Program-made: the position numbers and the translations under genes
The notes under the pieces: generated by a model
What the model was told of the DNA's origin: nothing
The model's input: the letters and a program-made list of their open reading frames with translations, nothing else
Databases searched by the model: none
Assembly (NCBI RefSeq): GCF_000269985.1
Contig: NC_016109.1
Coordinates: 1,798,001-1,862,000, forward strand
Reading direction: 5' to 3'
DNA length: 64,000 bases
Source: Kitasatospora setae KM-6054
GTDB taxonomy: Bacteria > Actinomycetota > Actinomycetes > Streptomycetales > Streptomycetaceae
In this document: positions 50,292-58,404 of the stretch, one piece after another
Position numbering within the stretch: the first letter of the stretch is position 1
Layout: each line of letters opens with the position of its first letter

Positions 50292-51516
50292 AACAGAAGC
50301 CCGCTCCTCCCTCCCTTCCCCCGCCGCCGCCACCGAGACCCCGTCCGGCCGCAGCTCCTCCTGGTCGGCGGCACGCCTCGCCCTCACCGCCTTCTTCACC
50401 GTCGACGGCTTCCTGTTCGCCTCCTGGGTGGTCCGGATCCCGGACGTCCGCGCCCAGGTCGCCGCCTCGCACAGCGCGCTGGGCCTGGCCCTGCTGTGCG
50501 TCTCGGTCGGCGCGGTCGCCACCATGGCCCTGATCGGGCGGCTCTGCCTGCGCTACGGCTCGCGCCGGGTCACCGCCGCCTCGCTCGCCGTCCTCTCGCT
50601 CGCCACCGCACTGCCCGCGCACACCCACTCGGTGCTCTCGCTCGGCGCGGTGCTGCTGCTGTTCGGCGCGGGCTACGGCGCCGCCAACGTGGCGATGAAC
50701 AGCGCCGCGGTCGACCTGGTCACCGAACTCCGGCGGCCCGTCATGCCGAGCTTCCACGCGGGCTACAGCCTCGGCGGCCTGCTCGGCGCCGCGGTCGGCG
50801 GCCTGCTCGCCAGCCGGATCAGCGCCGCCTGGGCGCTCGCCGCGGCCGCCGCGCTCGGCCTGGCCGTGACCGCGCTGGCCGGCGCCGTCCTGCTGCGCAC
50901 CCCGGCCGCCGCCCCCCGCGCCACCACCCCGTCCGCCACCCGCCCGTCCGCCACCCGCCCGTCCGCCGGGCAGGCCCGGCTGCTGGTCGTACTGCTCGGC
51001 CTGGTCGCGCTGTGCACCGCGTACGGCGAGGGCGCGCTCGCGGACTGGGCGACCCTGCACCTGACCGACGACGTGCACGCGAGCGCCGCGCTGGCCGCCA
51101 CCGGCTACGCGTCCTTCGCCTTCGCGATGACGGCCGGGCGGCTCTCCGGCACCTGGCTGACCGAACGGCTGGGCCAGACCCGGCTGATGCTGCTGGGCGG
51201 CCTGGCCGCCTGCGCGGGCATGGCGACCGCCGCGCTGGCGCCGTCCGTCCCGGTGGCGCTGGCGGGCTTCGTCCTGGTCGGCATCGGCCTGGCCAACGTC
51301 TTCCCGCTGGCGATCGGCCAGGCGGGCGAGGCCGCCGGGCCGCAGGGCGTGGCCACCGCCTCCACCCTCGGCTACGCGGGCATGCTGGTCGGCCCCCCGG
51401 TGATCGGGTTCCTCGCCGACGCCCTCTCGCTGCCCGCCGCGCTGCTCACGGTCGCCGCCAGCTCCGCCCTGGCCGGGCTGCTCGCCCTCGCCGTCCGCCG
51501 CCACCGCGCGGCCTGA
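50275..51516 (+). CDS. MFS transporter (YbjJ-like)
   Basis: A 413-residue major facilitator with 12 predicted membrane helices. FFTVDGFLFASWVVRIPDVR is the family N-terminal motif, GAGYGAANVAMNSAAVDL and MPSFHAGYSLGGLLGA follow, all typical of the YbjJ/FucP-like group. The central loop carries a TRPSATRPSA repeat of 12-base units. The substrate is unknown; pairing with a ROK regulator suggests a sugar or sugar derivative. The leaderless GTG at 50275 is preferred to an in-frame GTG-type start at 50239 lying in the promoter. Confidence 0.82.
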   Translation: MPLLNKTEARSSLPSPAAATETPSGRSSSWSAARLALTAFFTVDGFLFASWVVRIPDVRAQVAASHSALGLALLCVSVGAVATMALIGRLCLRYGSRRVTAASLAVLSLATALPAHTHSVLSLGAVLLLFGAGYGAANVAMNSAAVDLVTELRRPVMPSFHAGYSLGGLLGAAVGGLLASRISAAWALAAAAALGLAVTALAGAVLLRTPAAAPRATTPSATRPSATRPSAGQARLLVVLLGLVALCTAYGEGALADWATLHLTDDVHASAALAATGYASFAFAMTAGRLSGTWLTERLGQTRLMLLGGLAACAGMATAALAPSVPVALAGFVLVGIGLANVFPLAIGQAGEAAGPQGVATASTLGYAGMLVGPPVIGFLADALSLPAALLTVAASSALAGLLALAVRRHRAA

Positions 51517-51559
51517 CCCGCCCGCCCGCCGCCGCCGTCGTCGTTCCGCCGCCGTTCCG

Positions 51560-52147
51560 CTACGGGTGGTACAGCTGGGTGATGCTGACGATCTTGTTCT
51601 GGGCGCCGCCGACCTTGATCTCGTACTGGTTGCCGAAGCAGCGGTAGGGCGCGGCCGGCTCGGCGTTCTTCAGGCAGGCCTCCTGGGCCTTCATGAAGAC
51701 GAACAGGTCGACGCTCTTGGCCTGCAGCTTGTCGTCCAGCAGCATGGTCTTCACGTCGTTGTCGAACTCGTAGAGCCGCGCGGCGCCCTGCGCCTCCCAG
51801 TAGCCGTCGTTCGGCACGTCGGGGCCGCAGACGAACTTCGCCGACTTGGCCCGCATCCAGACGTGCACCGCGTACGCGTTCTCGGTGGCCTCGACCACGG
51901 TCCGGCCGGCCGCGTCGGCCGTGCAGTCAGCGGCCGGCTTCGAGGCCTTTCCGGTGGCCGCGGCGGTGGACTTTCCCGTGCCGCCGGCGGCCGGCTTCGA
52001 CGCGGCGGCGGGCGAGGTGGCGGCAGCCGGCACGCCGGTGGTCGCGGCGGCGGTGGCCGCCGGGGCGGAGCCGTCCGGCTCGCAGGCGGTGAGCGCGAGG
52101 GCGGAGGCAGCCAGAACGGCGGCCACGGCAAGACGGTTGAGACGCAT
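51560..52147 (-). CDS. Putative lipoprotein of unknown function
   Basis: A 195-residue lipoprotein: MRLNRLAVAAVLAASALALTAC ends in a lipobox. An Ala/Thr/Ser/Lys/Gly-rich linker runs to about residue 75, followed by a compact domain with several cysteines (SAKFVCGPDVPNDGYWEAQG, AQEACLKNAEPAAPYRCFG). I do not recognise the domain. The architecture parallels the DUF4232 lipoprotein at 26 kb but the domain differs. GGGGGGA precedes the ATG. Confidence 0.75.
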   Translation of the reverse strand: MRLNRLAVAAVLAASALALTACEPDGSAPAATAAATTGVPAAATSPAAASKPAAGGTGKSTAAATGKASKPAADCTADAAGRTVVEATENAYAVHVWMRAKSAKFVCGPDVPNDGYWEAQGAARLYEFDNDVKTMLLDDKLQAKSVDLFVFMKAQEACLKNAEPAAPYRCFGNQYEIKVGGAQNKIVSITQLYHP

Positions 52148-52711
52148 CGTGCGAGTCCCCCCAGATGAGCAATGACAGGTGAATAGCGCGAATCCGGCCG
52201 TGTTTCCGTCGACGCCCCCGCGGCCCGACCTGCACTTCCAAGATCCATCGGACGGACATCCTGCCCGACCCGACAGACCCCACCACGCCGATCCGCCCCT
52301 CCCGGTTTCCCCTGTTGCGAAGCTGTGACAGTCATTGCACCCAGTGCCACACCCGGCGAATCCCCCCATTCCACCCGCCGATCAGAACCGACGGACAGCC
52401 AGGTCCCCTTGTATCCGAGCAAGTTCGGGCAAGTTGGAGGCGCCCGCCCGGTCGGATGCGGAAAGCTCTGGCACAACGATCGGCCACCGCACTCCGAGGA
52501 GGCTCTGCTCTCGTACAGCTGCCGCCACCGGACAAGTAGCTCTGCACAACCTTCTGGCAACGGAGTGGATCTTCGGGTCTGGTGTCCTGCTCCCGGTCAC
52601 CATGAGGTGGTGACCACGTCAGACCGCTGAAGGTGTTGCTGGAAATCGAGGTGCGGGGCGCGTCGGGCGTGGAAGGCTGGAAGCCGCGTTTCGGGCTCTG
52701 GGAGGCAGTTC
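52148..52711. other. 564-base intergenic region at the left edge of the accessory cluster
   Basis: No supported gene. It holds the upstream region of the lipoprotein gene and of the NUDIX gene, is less GC-rich than average, and contains an 8-base-arm dyad at 52595-52615 and a repeated GCAAGTT (near 52419 and 52430). The GGGAGG ribosome-binding site for GTG 52712 is at its end. Confidence 0.4.
52595..52615. promoter_or_regulatory. Operator-like dyad GGTCACCA/TGGTGACC
   Basis: Perfect 8-base arms around a 5-base TGAGG centre, 97 bases before the NUDIX GTG. It may be a regulator site for the NUDIX gene. Confidence 0.4.
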
Positions 52712-53212
52712 GTGTTCACGGTCGAATGGGTGGAGCAGTGGCCGCCGCCGCAGGAGTTGCCGGTCCGGCAGGTGTACGGGGTGGTGTTCGACGCTGCCAG
52801 CGGCGCTGTGGTGGTCCAGGACGATGCTGGGCGGTACAACCTGCCCGGCGGGACTCCCGAGGAGGAGGACGTCGATCTGGTCGCCACGCTGCAGCGTGAG
52901 TGCTACGAGGAGAGCCGGCTCGTCCTGAAAGACTGGGCGCCGGTGGGCTACCAGGTGGTACGAGAGGCGAAGCGCGCTCCCTACGCGCAGGTGCGGTACG
53001 CGGCGCTGCTGGAGCGCGCCGACCCCGTTGCGGCGGACCCGTGCACGGGCCGGGCGTACGGGCGGGCACTGGTGTCACCCTCCGACGCCGCCGACCTGCT
53101 CGGCTGGGGTGAGCGGGGCGCCGCCCAACTGGAGGCCGCCGCCCGCATCGCGGTGGAGCGGTGGAGTCTGGTGGTCGCGGTCGCGGGCACGGAGCGCCGC
53201 GAGCTGGTGTAG
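52712..53212 (+). CDS. NUDIX hydrolase with lengthened Nudix loop
   Basis: A 166-residue Nudix-fold protein. The box reads GGTPEEED, then nine rather than seven residues before RECYEESRLVL, so the loop is two residues longer than the GX5EX7REXXEE consensus while the metal-binding Glu residues remain. Strands VYGVVFDAASGAVVVQD and YAQVRYAALLE fit the fold. The substrate would be a nucleoside diphosphate derivative, plausible beside nucleotide-kinase-like and glycosyltransferase genes. GTG 52712 has GGGAGG upstream. Its 3' end overlaps the convergent GT2 gene by 138 bases. Confidence 0.75.
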   Translation: MFTVEWVEQWPPPQELPVRQVYGVVFDAASGAVVVQDDAGRYNLPGGTPEEEDVDLVATLQRECYEESRLVLKDWAPVGYQVVREAKRAPYAQVRYAALLERADPVAADPCTGRAYGRALVSPSDAADLLGWGERGAAQLEAAARIAVERWSLVVAVAGTERRELV

Positions 53213-54130
53213 GCGGGCGGCCGTGTACGCGGCCGCGACGGTCGCGGCGCGGACCAGCGTCAACAGCCTCAAGGAATAAGGGAGTTCGTGGGCGCCGTAG
53301 GCTGACCGGCAGGTGCGCAGCAGGGTGCGGCAGGGCCGCCACCGCGACAGGTTCCACAGGCGGGCGCCGTGGAGGGTGCGGCAGCGGGCCAGGCCCTGGC
53401 CGGACAGGGCGCTCTTGTACAGCAGCGCGCGGGCACCGAGGTGGTCGTGGTGGTCGGTGGCCATCCGCGGGTCGAAGCGGATCCGGTCCGCGAATCCGGC
53501 CTCGGCGAGCCGGAGTTGGTAGTCGACGTCCTCGAAGGCCCCGCAGGCGAAGGCGGGCGCCGTGATTCCGTGGGCGTGGGCGACGCGGAGGTCGACGAGC
53601 ATGTTCCCGCCGGCGACCATCATCGAGGGCGCGTGCCGCACGAGGGTGGGCGCGGTGCGCGCGGCGGTGACCTTGGCGGAGGATTCGGCTTCCCAGGCGC
53701 GGATCCGGCCTCCGGCGCCCTGCGGGCGGGCCGGATGGCGTGGGCCGAAGGCCAGCACGGCTCCGCCGTCGGCGGCAGCCAGGGCGGCCATCCACCAGCC
53801 GGGGCGGGGCGGGCAGTCGTCGTCGAGGAACGCGACGTGGGTGAGGTGCGGCGCCGTGGCGGCGAGGTGGGTGAGGTGCCAGGCGCGGGCGGCTCCGATC
53901 CGCAGGGGAGTCCCGGTCTCGTCCACGCACGCGCCGACCGCGGCGGCAGCCCGGTGGGCCCGGGTGTGGGCGGTGCTGCCGGGAGCGCCGGTGAACAGGA
54001 CGGTGACCGCGCCGAACGGGGCCTGGGTGGCGAGGGCGGACAGCACCAGGGGCAGGGTGGCGGGCGCGGTGTGGGTGACGACCGCGACCGCCACGGCCGG
54101 GGCAGTCGCGGGGGCGGGGGTTACCGGCAT
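53075..54130 (-). CDS. Family 2 glycosyltransferase
   Basis: A 351-residue GT2 enzyme. VAVAVVTHTAPATLPLVLSA opens the fold, VAFLDDDCPPRPGWW holds the DDD metal site, and VAGGNMLVDLRVAH plus ACGAFEDVDYQLRLAE are the acceptor/ED catalytic region. The C-terminus (about 250-351) is basic and lacks clear membrane helices. It is the last of five overlapping genes and its start overlaps the GT4 stop by 10 bases. It should glycosylate a product of this operon; donor and acceptor unknown. The final 45 codons overlap the opposite-strand NUDIX gene. Confidence 0.8.
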   Translation of the reverse strand: MPVTPAPATAPAVAVAVVTHTAPATLPLVLSALATQAPFGAVTVLFTGAPGSTAHTRAHRAAAAVGACVDETGTPLRIGAARAWHLTHLAATAPHLTHVAFLDDDCPPRPGWWMAALAAADGGAVLAFGPRHPARPQGAGGRIRAWEAESSAKVTAARTAPTLVRHAPSMMVAGGNMLVDLRVAHAHGITAPAFACGAFEDVDYQLRLAEAGFADRIRFDPRMATDHHDHLGARALLYKSALSGQGLARCRTLHGARLWNLSRWRPCRTLLRTCRSAYGAHELPYSLRLLTLVRAATVAAAYTAARLHQLAALRARDRDHQTPPLHRDAGGGLQLGGAPLTPAEQVGGVGG

Positions 54131-55194
54131 CGTCGGATCACCTCCAGCAGGTGGTCGATCACGCGGGCGGTGGTGTGCCGGGCGGCGTGCGCGTACGCCG
54201 CGCCGCGCAGCCGGTTCAGGCGCTGCTGGTCGTTGAGCAGCGCGGCGGCCCGGTCGGCGAACGCGGCCTGCACGTCGGGGTGGGCGGCGGGGCCGGGGAC
54301 GAGGAGGCCGGCGGTGCCGGCGGCGGCGCGCTCGCGCAGGGCGGCCCGGTCGGAGAGGACCGGGACGGTGCCGCAGGCGGACGCCTCCAGGGCGGCGATG
54401 CAGCACATCTCGTCGTAGTCGGTGGGGTAGAGCATGAGCTCGCTGGAGGCGAGGGTGCGCAGGTAGGTGGTGCGGTCGACCTCACCGAGGTGGGTGACGC
54501 CGTCGGGGAGCCGGGTCAGCGCCGGGACCTGGTGGTGGGCGAGCGAGCGGGCCTGGTCGGGACTGTAGCCCCACAGCCGGTAGCCGCCCATCACGGTCAG
54601 CGTTGCTTCGGGGATCTGTTCGCGCAGGCGCGGCCACAGGGTGAGGAGCGGATCGAGGCCGCGTTCGGGGACGCTGGCGTGCACGCAGTGGAAGCGGCGG
54701 CGCGGCACGTCGGCGAGCGGGGCGGGGTCGATGTCGTGGCCGCAGGAGTGGACGACGTAGCCGTGACGGGGAGTCAGCAGTGGGGCGTACAGGGCGTGGG
54801 CTGCCTTCGAGCCGACGAAGGCGAGGTCGCAGGCGGGGGTGGTGCCGGCGATGCCGGGGGTGGAGCGGTCCCCGATGTACAGCACCCTGGTGGCGCCGGC
54901 GGGGACGTCGGCGAGGAGGTTCGCGTTGCGCCAGGCGATGACGGCCTGGGTGGGGCGGCCGGGTGCGGGGGCGGTGGCGGGGGTGCACCAGCCGTCCGCG
55001 GCGAGGCTGGCGTCTGGGCGGGGCCGGTCGGCGGCGGGCTCGCCGAGCAGGACGCGCACGGCGACGCCGCGCACGCGAAGGTGGCGCCACCAGGCGAGGA
55101 GGGTGGCCTCGTTGCCGCCGAGGCCGCTGTCCAGCCGTTCGGGCGGGAAGTAGCGGGTGCCGGGGGCGAGGATGTCGAGGGCGAGGTCGTTCAT
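54121..55194 (-). CDS. GT-B glycosyltransferase (GT4-like)
   Basis: A 357-residue glycosyltransferase. RLDSGLGGNEATLLAWWRHL is the Gly-rich acceptor loop, FHCVHASVPERGLDPLLTLW begins the donor domain, and PTDYDEMCCIAALEASACGT is the EX7E region in variant form with two adjacent cysteines. The final residues bind as in GT4. ATG 55194 overlaps the phosphatase stop by 4 bases. The protein is shorter at the N-terminus than many GT4 enzymes. Substrate unknown; it acts with the GT2 gene downstream. Confidence 0.8.
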   Translation of the reverse strand: MNDLALDILAPGTRYFPPERLDSGLGGNEATLLAWWRHLRVRGVAVRVLLGEPAADRPRPDASLAADGWCTPATAPAPGRPTQAVIAWRNANLLADVPAGATRVLYIGDRSTPGIAGTTPACDLAFVGSKAAHALYAPLLTPRHGYVVHSCGHDIDPAPLADVPRRRFHCVHASVPERGLDPLLTLWPRLREQIPEATLTVMGGYRLWGYSPDQARSLAHHQVPALTRLPDGVTHLGEVDRTTYLRTLASSELMLYPTDYDEMCCIAALEASACGTVPVLSDRAALRERAAAGTAGLLVPGPAAHPDVQAAFADRAAALLNDQQRLNRLRGAAYAHAARHTTARVIDHLLEVIRRCR

Positions 55195-55658
55195 CGGCGC
55201 TCCTTCAGGGTTCGGGTGTAGCGGGTCAGGAGGTCCATGGCCTGGCCGTCGGGCAGGCGCACGCCGCGCTCCGCGTACCGGGTGAGGGCCTGGGCGGGGG
55301 TGTCGCCGCTCGCGGTGAGGATGGCCAGGGCGAGGAGTCCGGCGCGGTCCAGGCCGAGCAGGCAGTGGGCGAGGAGCGGGCGCCGGCTGTGCTGGACGGC
55401 GTGCACGGCCCGGCGCAGTCGTGGCAGTGCCGTCTCGTCCCAGTAGGTCAGGGGCAGGTGGCGGACCAGGGTGGTCGGCGGCGCCCAGGCGGGCGGGTAG
55501 TCGCCGCGCTCGGGTGGGCGGCGGCGCAGGCACAGGACGGTGGCGGGCTGGTGCGAGAGGGTGTGGGCGGTGGCGGCGGAGGCGATGTGGAAGCCGGGCA
55601 GCACCTGCCACGGCCGGACGGGCTCCGGGTCGGCCGCTGTCGTGGTGCGGGCCGTCAC
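55191..55658 (-). CDS. Dual-specificity/tyrosine phosphatase-fold protein (HCX5R)
   Basis: A 155-residue cysteine phosphatase. The P-loop signature is AHCLLGLDRAG, with nucleophile Cys99 and Arg105 (HCX5R), and a likely general acid Asp74 lies in TYWDET. Preceding strand ATVLCLRRRPP and the helical tail fit small DSP-like enzymes. Within a kinase/glycosyltransferase operon the substrate may be a phosphorylated small molecule or sugar rather than a protein. Its GTG start overlaps the kinase stop (GTGA), and its stop overlaps the next ATG. Confidence 0.75.
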   Translation of the reverse strand: MTARTTTAADPEPVRPWQVLPGFHIASAATAHTLSHQPATVLCLRRRPPERGDYPPAWAPPTTLVRHLPLTYWDETALPRLRRAVHAVQHSRRPLLAHCLLGLDRAGLLALAILTASGDTPAQALTRYAERGVRLPDGQAMDLLTRYTRTLKERR

Positions 55659-56290
55659 GGGTGCCTCGGGGCGAGTTCGGCGAGCAGCGCGGCGATCTGC
55701 GCCGCACTCTCGTGGGGCGGCTGCTCGGAGGTGCCGATCAGGTGGTAGCCGAAGCCCTGCGCGAGGCGGGTCAGGTGCTCCTCAACGCGCCGATGGTGGT
55801 CGGCGTCGGGGCCAAACCGTCGGTCGTCTCGCAGGTTGGGTGCGCCGGTGCGCAGGTAGCGGTCATGCCGTACCTCGTGGGGGCTGTGCAGCAGGACGGC
55901 CAGGTCGACGCGGCGGTGCAGCGTCGGGGCGAGGCGCGCGGCGAACCGTGCGAGCACGGTTTGCCGGCGGGCGAGGTCGTGCGCCCAGACCCGGCACACG
56001 TACGACTCCTGGAGCCAGACCTGCTGACCGGCGGGGTTGTGGCCGCCCGGCGGCGTGGGGCGGGCGGCGAGGTCCGGCAGGTAGGCGAGGTGGAACAGCG
56101 CGGAGCGCACTGGGTCGGGCAGGTGCGGGATGCGGTAGGCGGCCTCGATCAGGGCGGGTATGGGGCCGCCGGTCAGGGAGGTGGTCGAGCGCACAACCGT
56201 CGTGCCCTGCTGGTCCAGGTACTCGGCGAGGTGGCGGCAGACGGTGGTCTTGCCGGTGAAGTCCATGCCCTCCACGACGATCCTGATCAT
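55655..56290 (-). CDS. Thymidylate-kinase-like P-loop kinase 2
   Basis: A 211-residue P-loop kinase. The N-terminus IRIVVEGMDFTGKTTVCRHL is the Walker A of the TMPK family. Instead of the TMPK DR(Y/F) motif it has LQESYVCRVWA, shared with the neighbouring kinase. A lid-like basic region (HEVRHDRYLRTGAPNLRDDR) follows. It probably phosphorylates a nucleotide, nucleoside or related small molecule; a housekeeping dTMP kinase role is unlikely given the motif change and context. It overlaps both neighbours by 4 bases. Confidence 0.75.
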   Translation of the reverse strand: MIRIVVEGMDFTGKTTVCRHLAEYLDQQGTTVVRSTTSLTGGPIPALIEAAYRIPHLPDPVRSALFHLAYLPDLAARPTPPGGHNPAGQQVWLQESYVCRVWAHDLARRQTVLARFAARLAPTLHRRVDLAVLLHSPHEVRHDRYLRTGAPNLRDDRRFGPDADHHRRVEEHLTRLAQGFGYHLIGTSEQPPHESAAQIAALLAELAPRHP

Positions 56291-57048
56291 CGCCCGCTCC
56301 CTCGCTCGGCACCGATCTGCTCGGCGGCGCGCGCGGCGGCCAGTCGGCGGACCAGGTCGGCGGCGGCGCGGGCGGCCTGTTCGGAGGCGGTGGCCGCAGT
56401 GTCGATGTGCCGCACGCGCCGGTGGCGCCGGGCGACCTGGTGAAGGGCCCGGCAGAAGCGGCCCTCGAAGGCGGCGTCCGCGACGGTGACCGCGTCCACC
56501 CCGTCCGCGCGGTCGCGCCCGGCCAAGCGCTCCAGGCGCACGACGTGGCCGGCGCGGGTGATCAGCGCGAGGTCGAAGCGCGGGAAAGCGCCCGGGTGGC
56601 GGGCGGCCCATCGGGCGGCGGGCCAGTTCCCCGCCGCGACGCCGTAGGCGACGGCCCGATCCACATAGGACTCCTGGACGACCACGTCGACCAGCACGTC
56701 GTCCAGCACGCCGGGCAGCACGCGGTCGAGCATGGCGGAAGCGATGAACGCCGCGTTGAGGCGACTGCTGGCCGGGCGCTCCCCCGGCACGGTGCGCTCC
56801 AACGAGCGGCGCAGCGGGTGGCGTTCGGCGAGGGCGCCGCGGTGGTGGAACACGCGCAGGCCCGAGTCCTGCAGTTGCTCGGCGAGCAGGCGCGCCAGGG
56901 TGGTTTTGCCGGTGAGGTCCATGCCGTCGACCAGCACCCCGACCGGCCGCCGGGCGCGGCCCGGGCGGCGGTCCGCGGTGGTGGCGCGGTGCGGACGGCG
57001 GGTGCGGGCGGTGGAAATGGCGGGGGTGAGCGGGTCGGCGGTGGCCAT
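56287..57048 (-). CDS. Thymidylate-kinase-like P-loop kinase 1
   Basis: A 253-residue P-loop kinase. A 35-residue Arg/Thr/Ala-rich extension precedes VGVLVDGMDLTGKTTLARLL (Walker A Lys48). VQESYVDRAVAYG occupies the place of the TMPK DR(Y/F) motif, and an Arg-rich lid region follows (HVVRLERLAGRDRADG). It is paralogous to the adjacent kinase, and the two may act in sequence on one substrate or form a heterodimer. First gene of the five-gene overlapping operon; GAGGAG precedes the ATG. Confidence 0.75.
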   Translation of the reverse strand: MATADPLTPAISTARTRRPHRATTADRRPGRARRPVGVLVDGMDLTGKTTLARLLAEQLQDSGLRVFHHRGALAERHPLRRSLERTVPGERPASSRLNAAFIASAMLDRVLPGVLDDVLVDVVVQESYVDRAVAYGVAAGNWPAARWAARHPGAFPRFDLALITRAGHVVRLERLAGRDRADGVDAVTVADAAFEGRFCRALHQVARRHRRVRHIDTAATASEQAARAAADLVRRLAAARAAEQIGAERGSGR

Positions 57049-57169
57049 GGAGGGCTCCTCGTCTGCACAGAACGGGACGATGACTCCATGGCACCGTGCC
57101 TCAACTCTCCTTCCCAGAGACGAAGTTGGGACGAGAATAGGATCCGGCTGGAAGAAATCCGGGACACGG
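57049..57169 (-). promoter_or_regulatory. Likely promoter region of the five-gene operon
   Basis: The 121 bases between the M20 gene and kinase 1 contain a minus-strand TATTCT box (complement of AGAATA at 57135-57140), an 11-base dyad GGCAC-C-GTGCC at 57090-57100, and the GAGGAG ribosome-binding site. Read-through from the M20 gene is also possible. Confidence 0.35.
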
Positions 57170-58387
57170 CTAGGACACCGGCCGCTCCGGGACCGAATCC
57201 GGTGCGGACAGCAGGCTCAGCACGGCCTGCCGGTAGACGGCGTACACCTCGGGCAGCGCCGCCAGGTCCGCCCGTTCGTCGGTGCCGTGCAGCCCCTCGT
57301 ACGGCACTCCGAAGCCGGCGGTCGCCGCGATCCCCTCTCCGGCGAGCAGGTTGCCGATATTGGACGGGCCGGCGACCTTCGCGCGCACATCGAGGCCCTG
57401 AGCCGCGGCCGCGGCGAACAGGGCGGCGGCGGGCTGCTCGCCGGCCCCCAGACGGAACGGCGGCCAACTCGCTTGCGGCGCAACCTCGCTCGGCCGCGCG
57501 GAGGGCATCTCCGCGTCCAGCTCGGCGACCGCCCCCCGGATCAGCTTCTCGGCATCATGGGCGTCGAAGCCGGGGACGGTGCGCACGTCCACGTTCAGCT
57601 CGCACAGATCCGGCACGGTCGAGAAGCCCGCCCCGCCGTGGAAGGCGGTGACCGTCAGCTTCGGCCCCAGTGGAAACCCTGAGGTGCCGTCCGCCGCGGG
57701 CAGGCCCGCCCCGTCCAGGAGGCGGACCAGGTGCGCGGCACGGGATACGGCACCGACCTGGGTGCGGCTCGATCCGGAGTGCCCCGACGGGCCGTACACG
57801 GAGATCACCGCCCGCCACAGGCCGCGACCACCGACCACCACCTCCTCCAGCCCCGGGTAGCCGATCATCACGCCCGCCGGGCGCACCGCGCGCTCGTCGG
57901 CGAGGTAGGCGCGCGCCCCGCCGAAGCCGCCGGTGTGCTCGTCGACGTCGAGCAGCACCGCGAGCCCGCCGTACAGGTCGCCGGCACGCGGCCACAGGTC
58001 GGCCGCGATGTGGCAGAACAAGGAGGCGGCGAGCTTCGAGTCGGCGCTGCCCCGCCCGAGCAGCCAGCCCGATACGACGTCACCGCAGGCCGGGGGGAAC
58101 GACCATGTGCCTTCGTCGCCGAACGGGGCGGTGTCCACGCAGGCGTCCAGCGCCCACCAGCGGCCCGGCCGGCCTCCGGGGATCTCCACCAGCAGCCCCG
58201 CCGGCGCGTCCCGGTGGTGCAGCCGCCGGTGCGGCAGGCCCCGGGCACCGAGCCAGTCCTCCAGCGCCCCGAGCACCGGCCCGTAGTCGTCGATGCCGGC
58301 CCTGCTCGGCCGGCGGATCAGCGCCTGCGCCAGCTCGACGACCGACGCCGCCCGCTCTCCGACCCGGACGTCCGCACTGCTGCTCAC
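57170..58387 (-). CDS. M20 family metallohydrolase with altered metal ligands
   Basis: A 405-residue M20/ArgE/DapE-type hydrolase. The di-zinc site is only partly canonical: the first HxD reads CVD (Cys83, Asp85), GRGSADSK keeps Asp116, the catalytic DEE reads DEH (Glu150, His151), and the EP position is YPG. The dimer-domain SGHSGSS and the C-terminal GLHGTDE histidine are present. It may cleave or form an amide or peptide bond with a changed metal, or have lost activity. The GTG start lies 17 bases after the regulator stop, so the two genes are probably co-transcribed. Confidence 0.75.
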   Translation of the reverse strand: MSSSADVRVGERAASVVELAQALIRRPSRAGIDDYGPVLGALEDWLGARGLPHRRLHHRDAPAGLLVEIPGGRPGRWWALDACVDTAPFGDEGTWSFPPACGDVVSGWLLGRGSADSKLAASLFCHIAADLWPRAGDLYGGLAVLLDVDEHTGGFGGARAYLADERAVRPAGVMIGYPGLEEVVVGGRGLWRAVISVYGPSGHSGSSRTQVGAVSRAAHLVRLLDGAGLPAADGTSGFPLGPKLTVTAFHGGAGFSTVPDLCELNVDVRTVPGFDAHDAEKLIRGAVAELDAEMPSARPSEVAPQASWPPFRLGAGEQPAAALFAAAAAQGLDVRAKVAGPSNIGNLLAGEGIAATAGFGVPYEGLHGTDERADLAALPEVYAVYRQAVLSLLSAPDSVPERPVS

Positions 58388-58404
58388 TTCCCGCTCCCCA
58401 CTGG

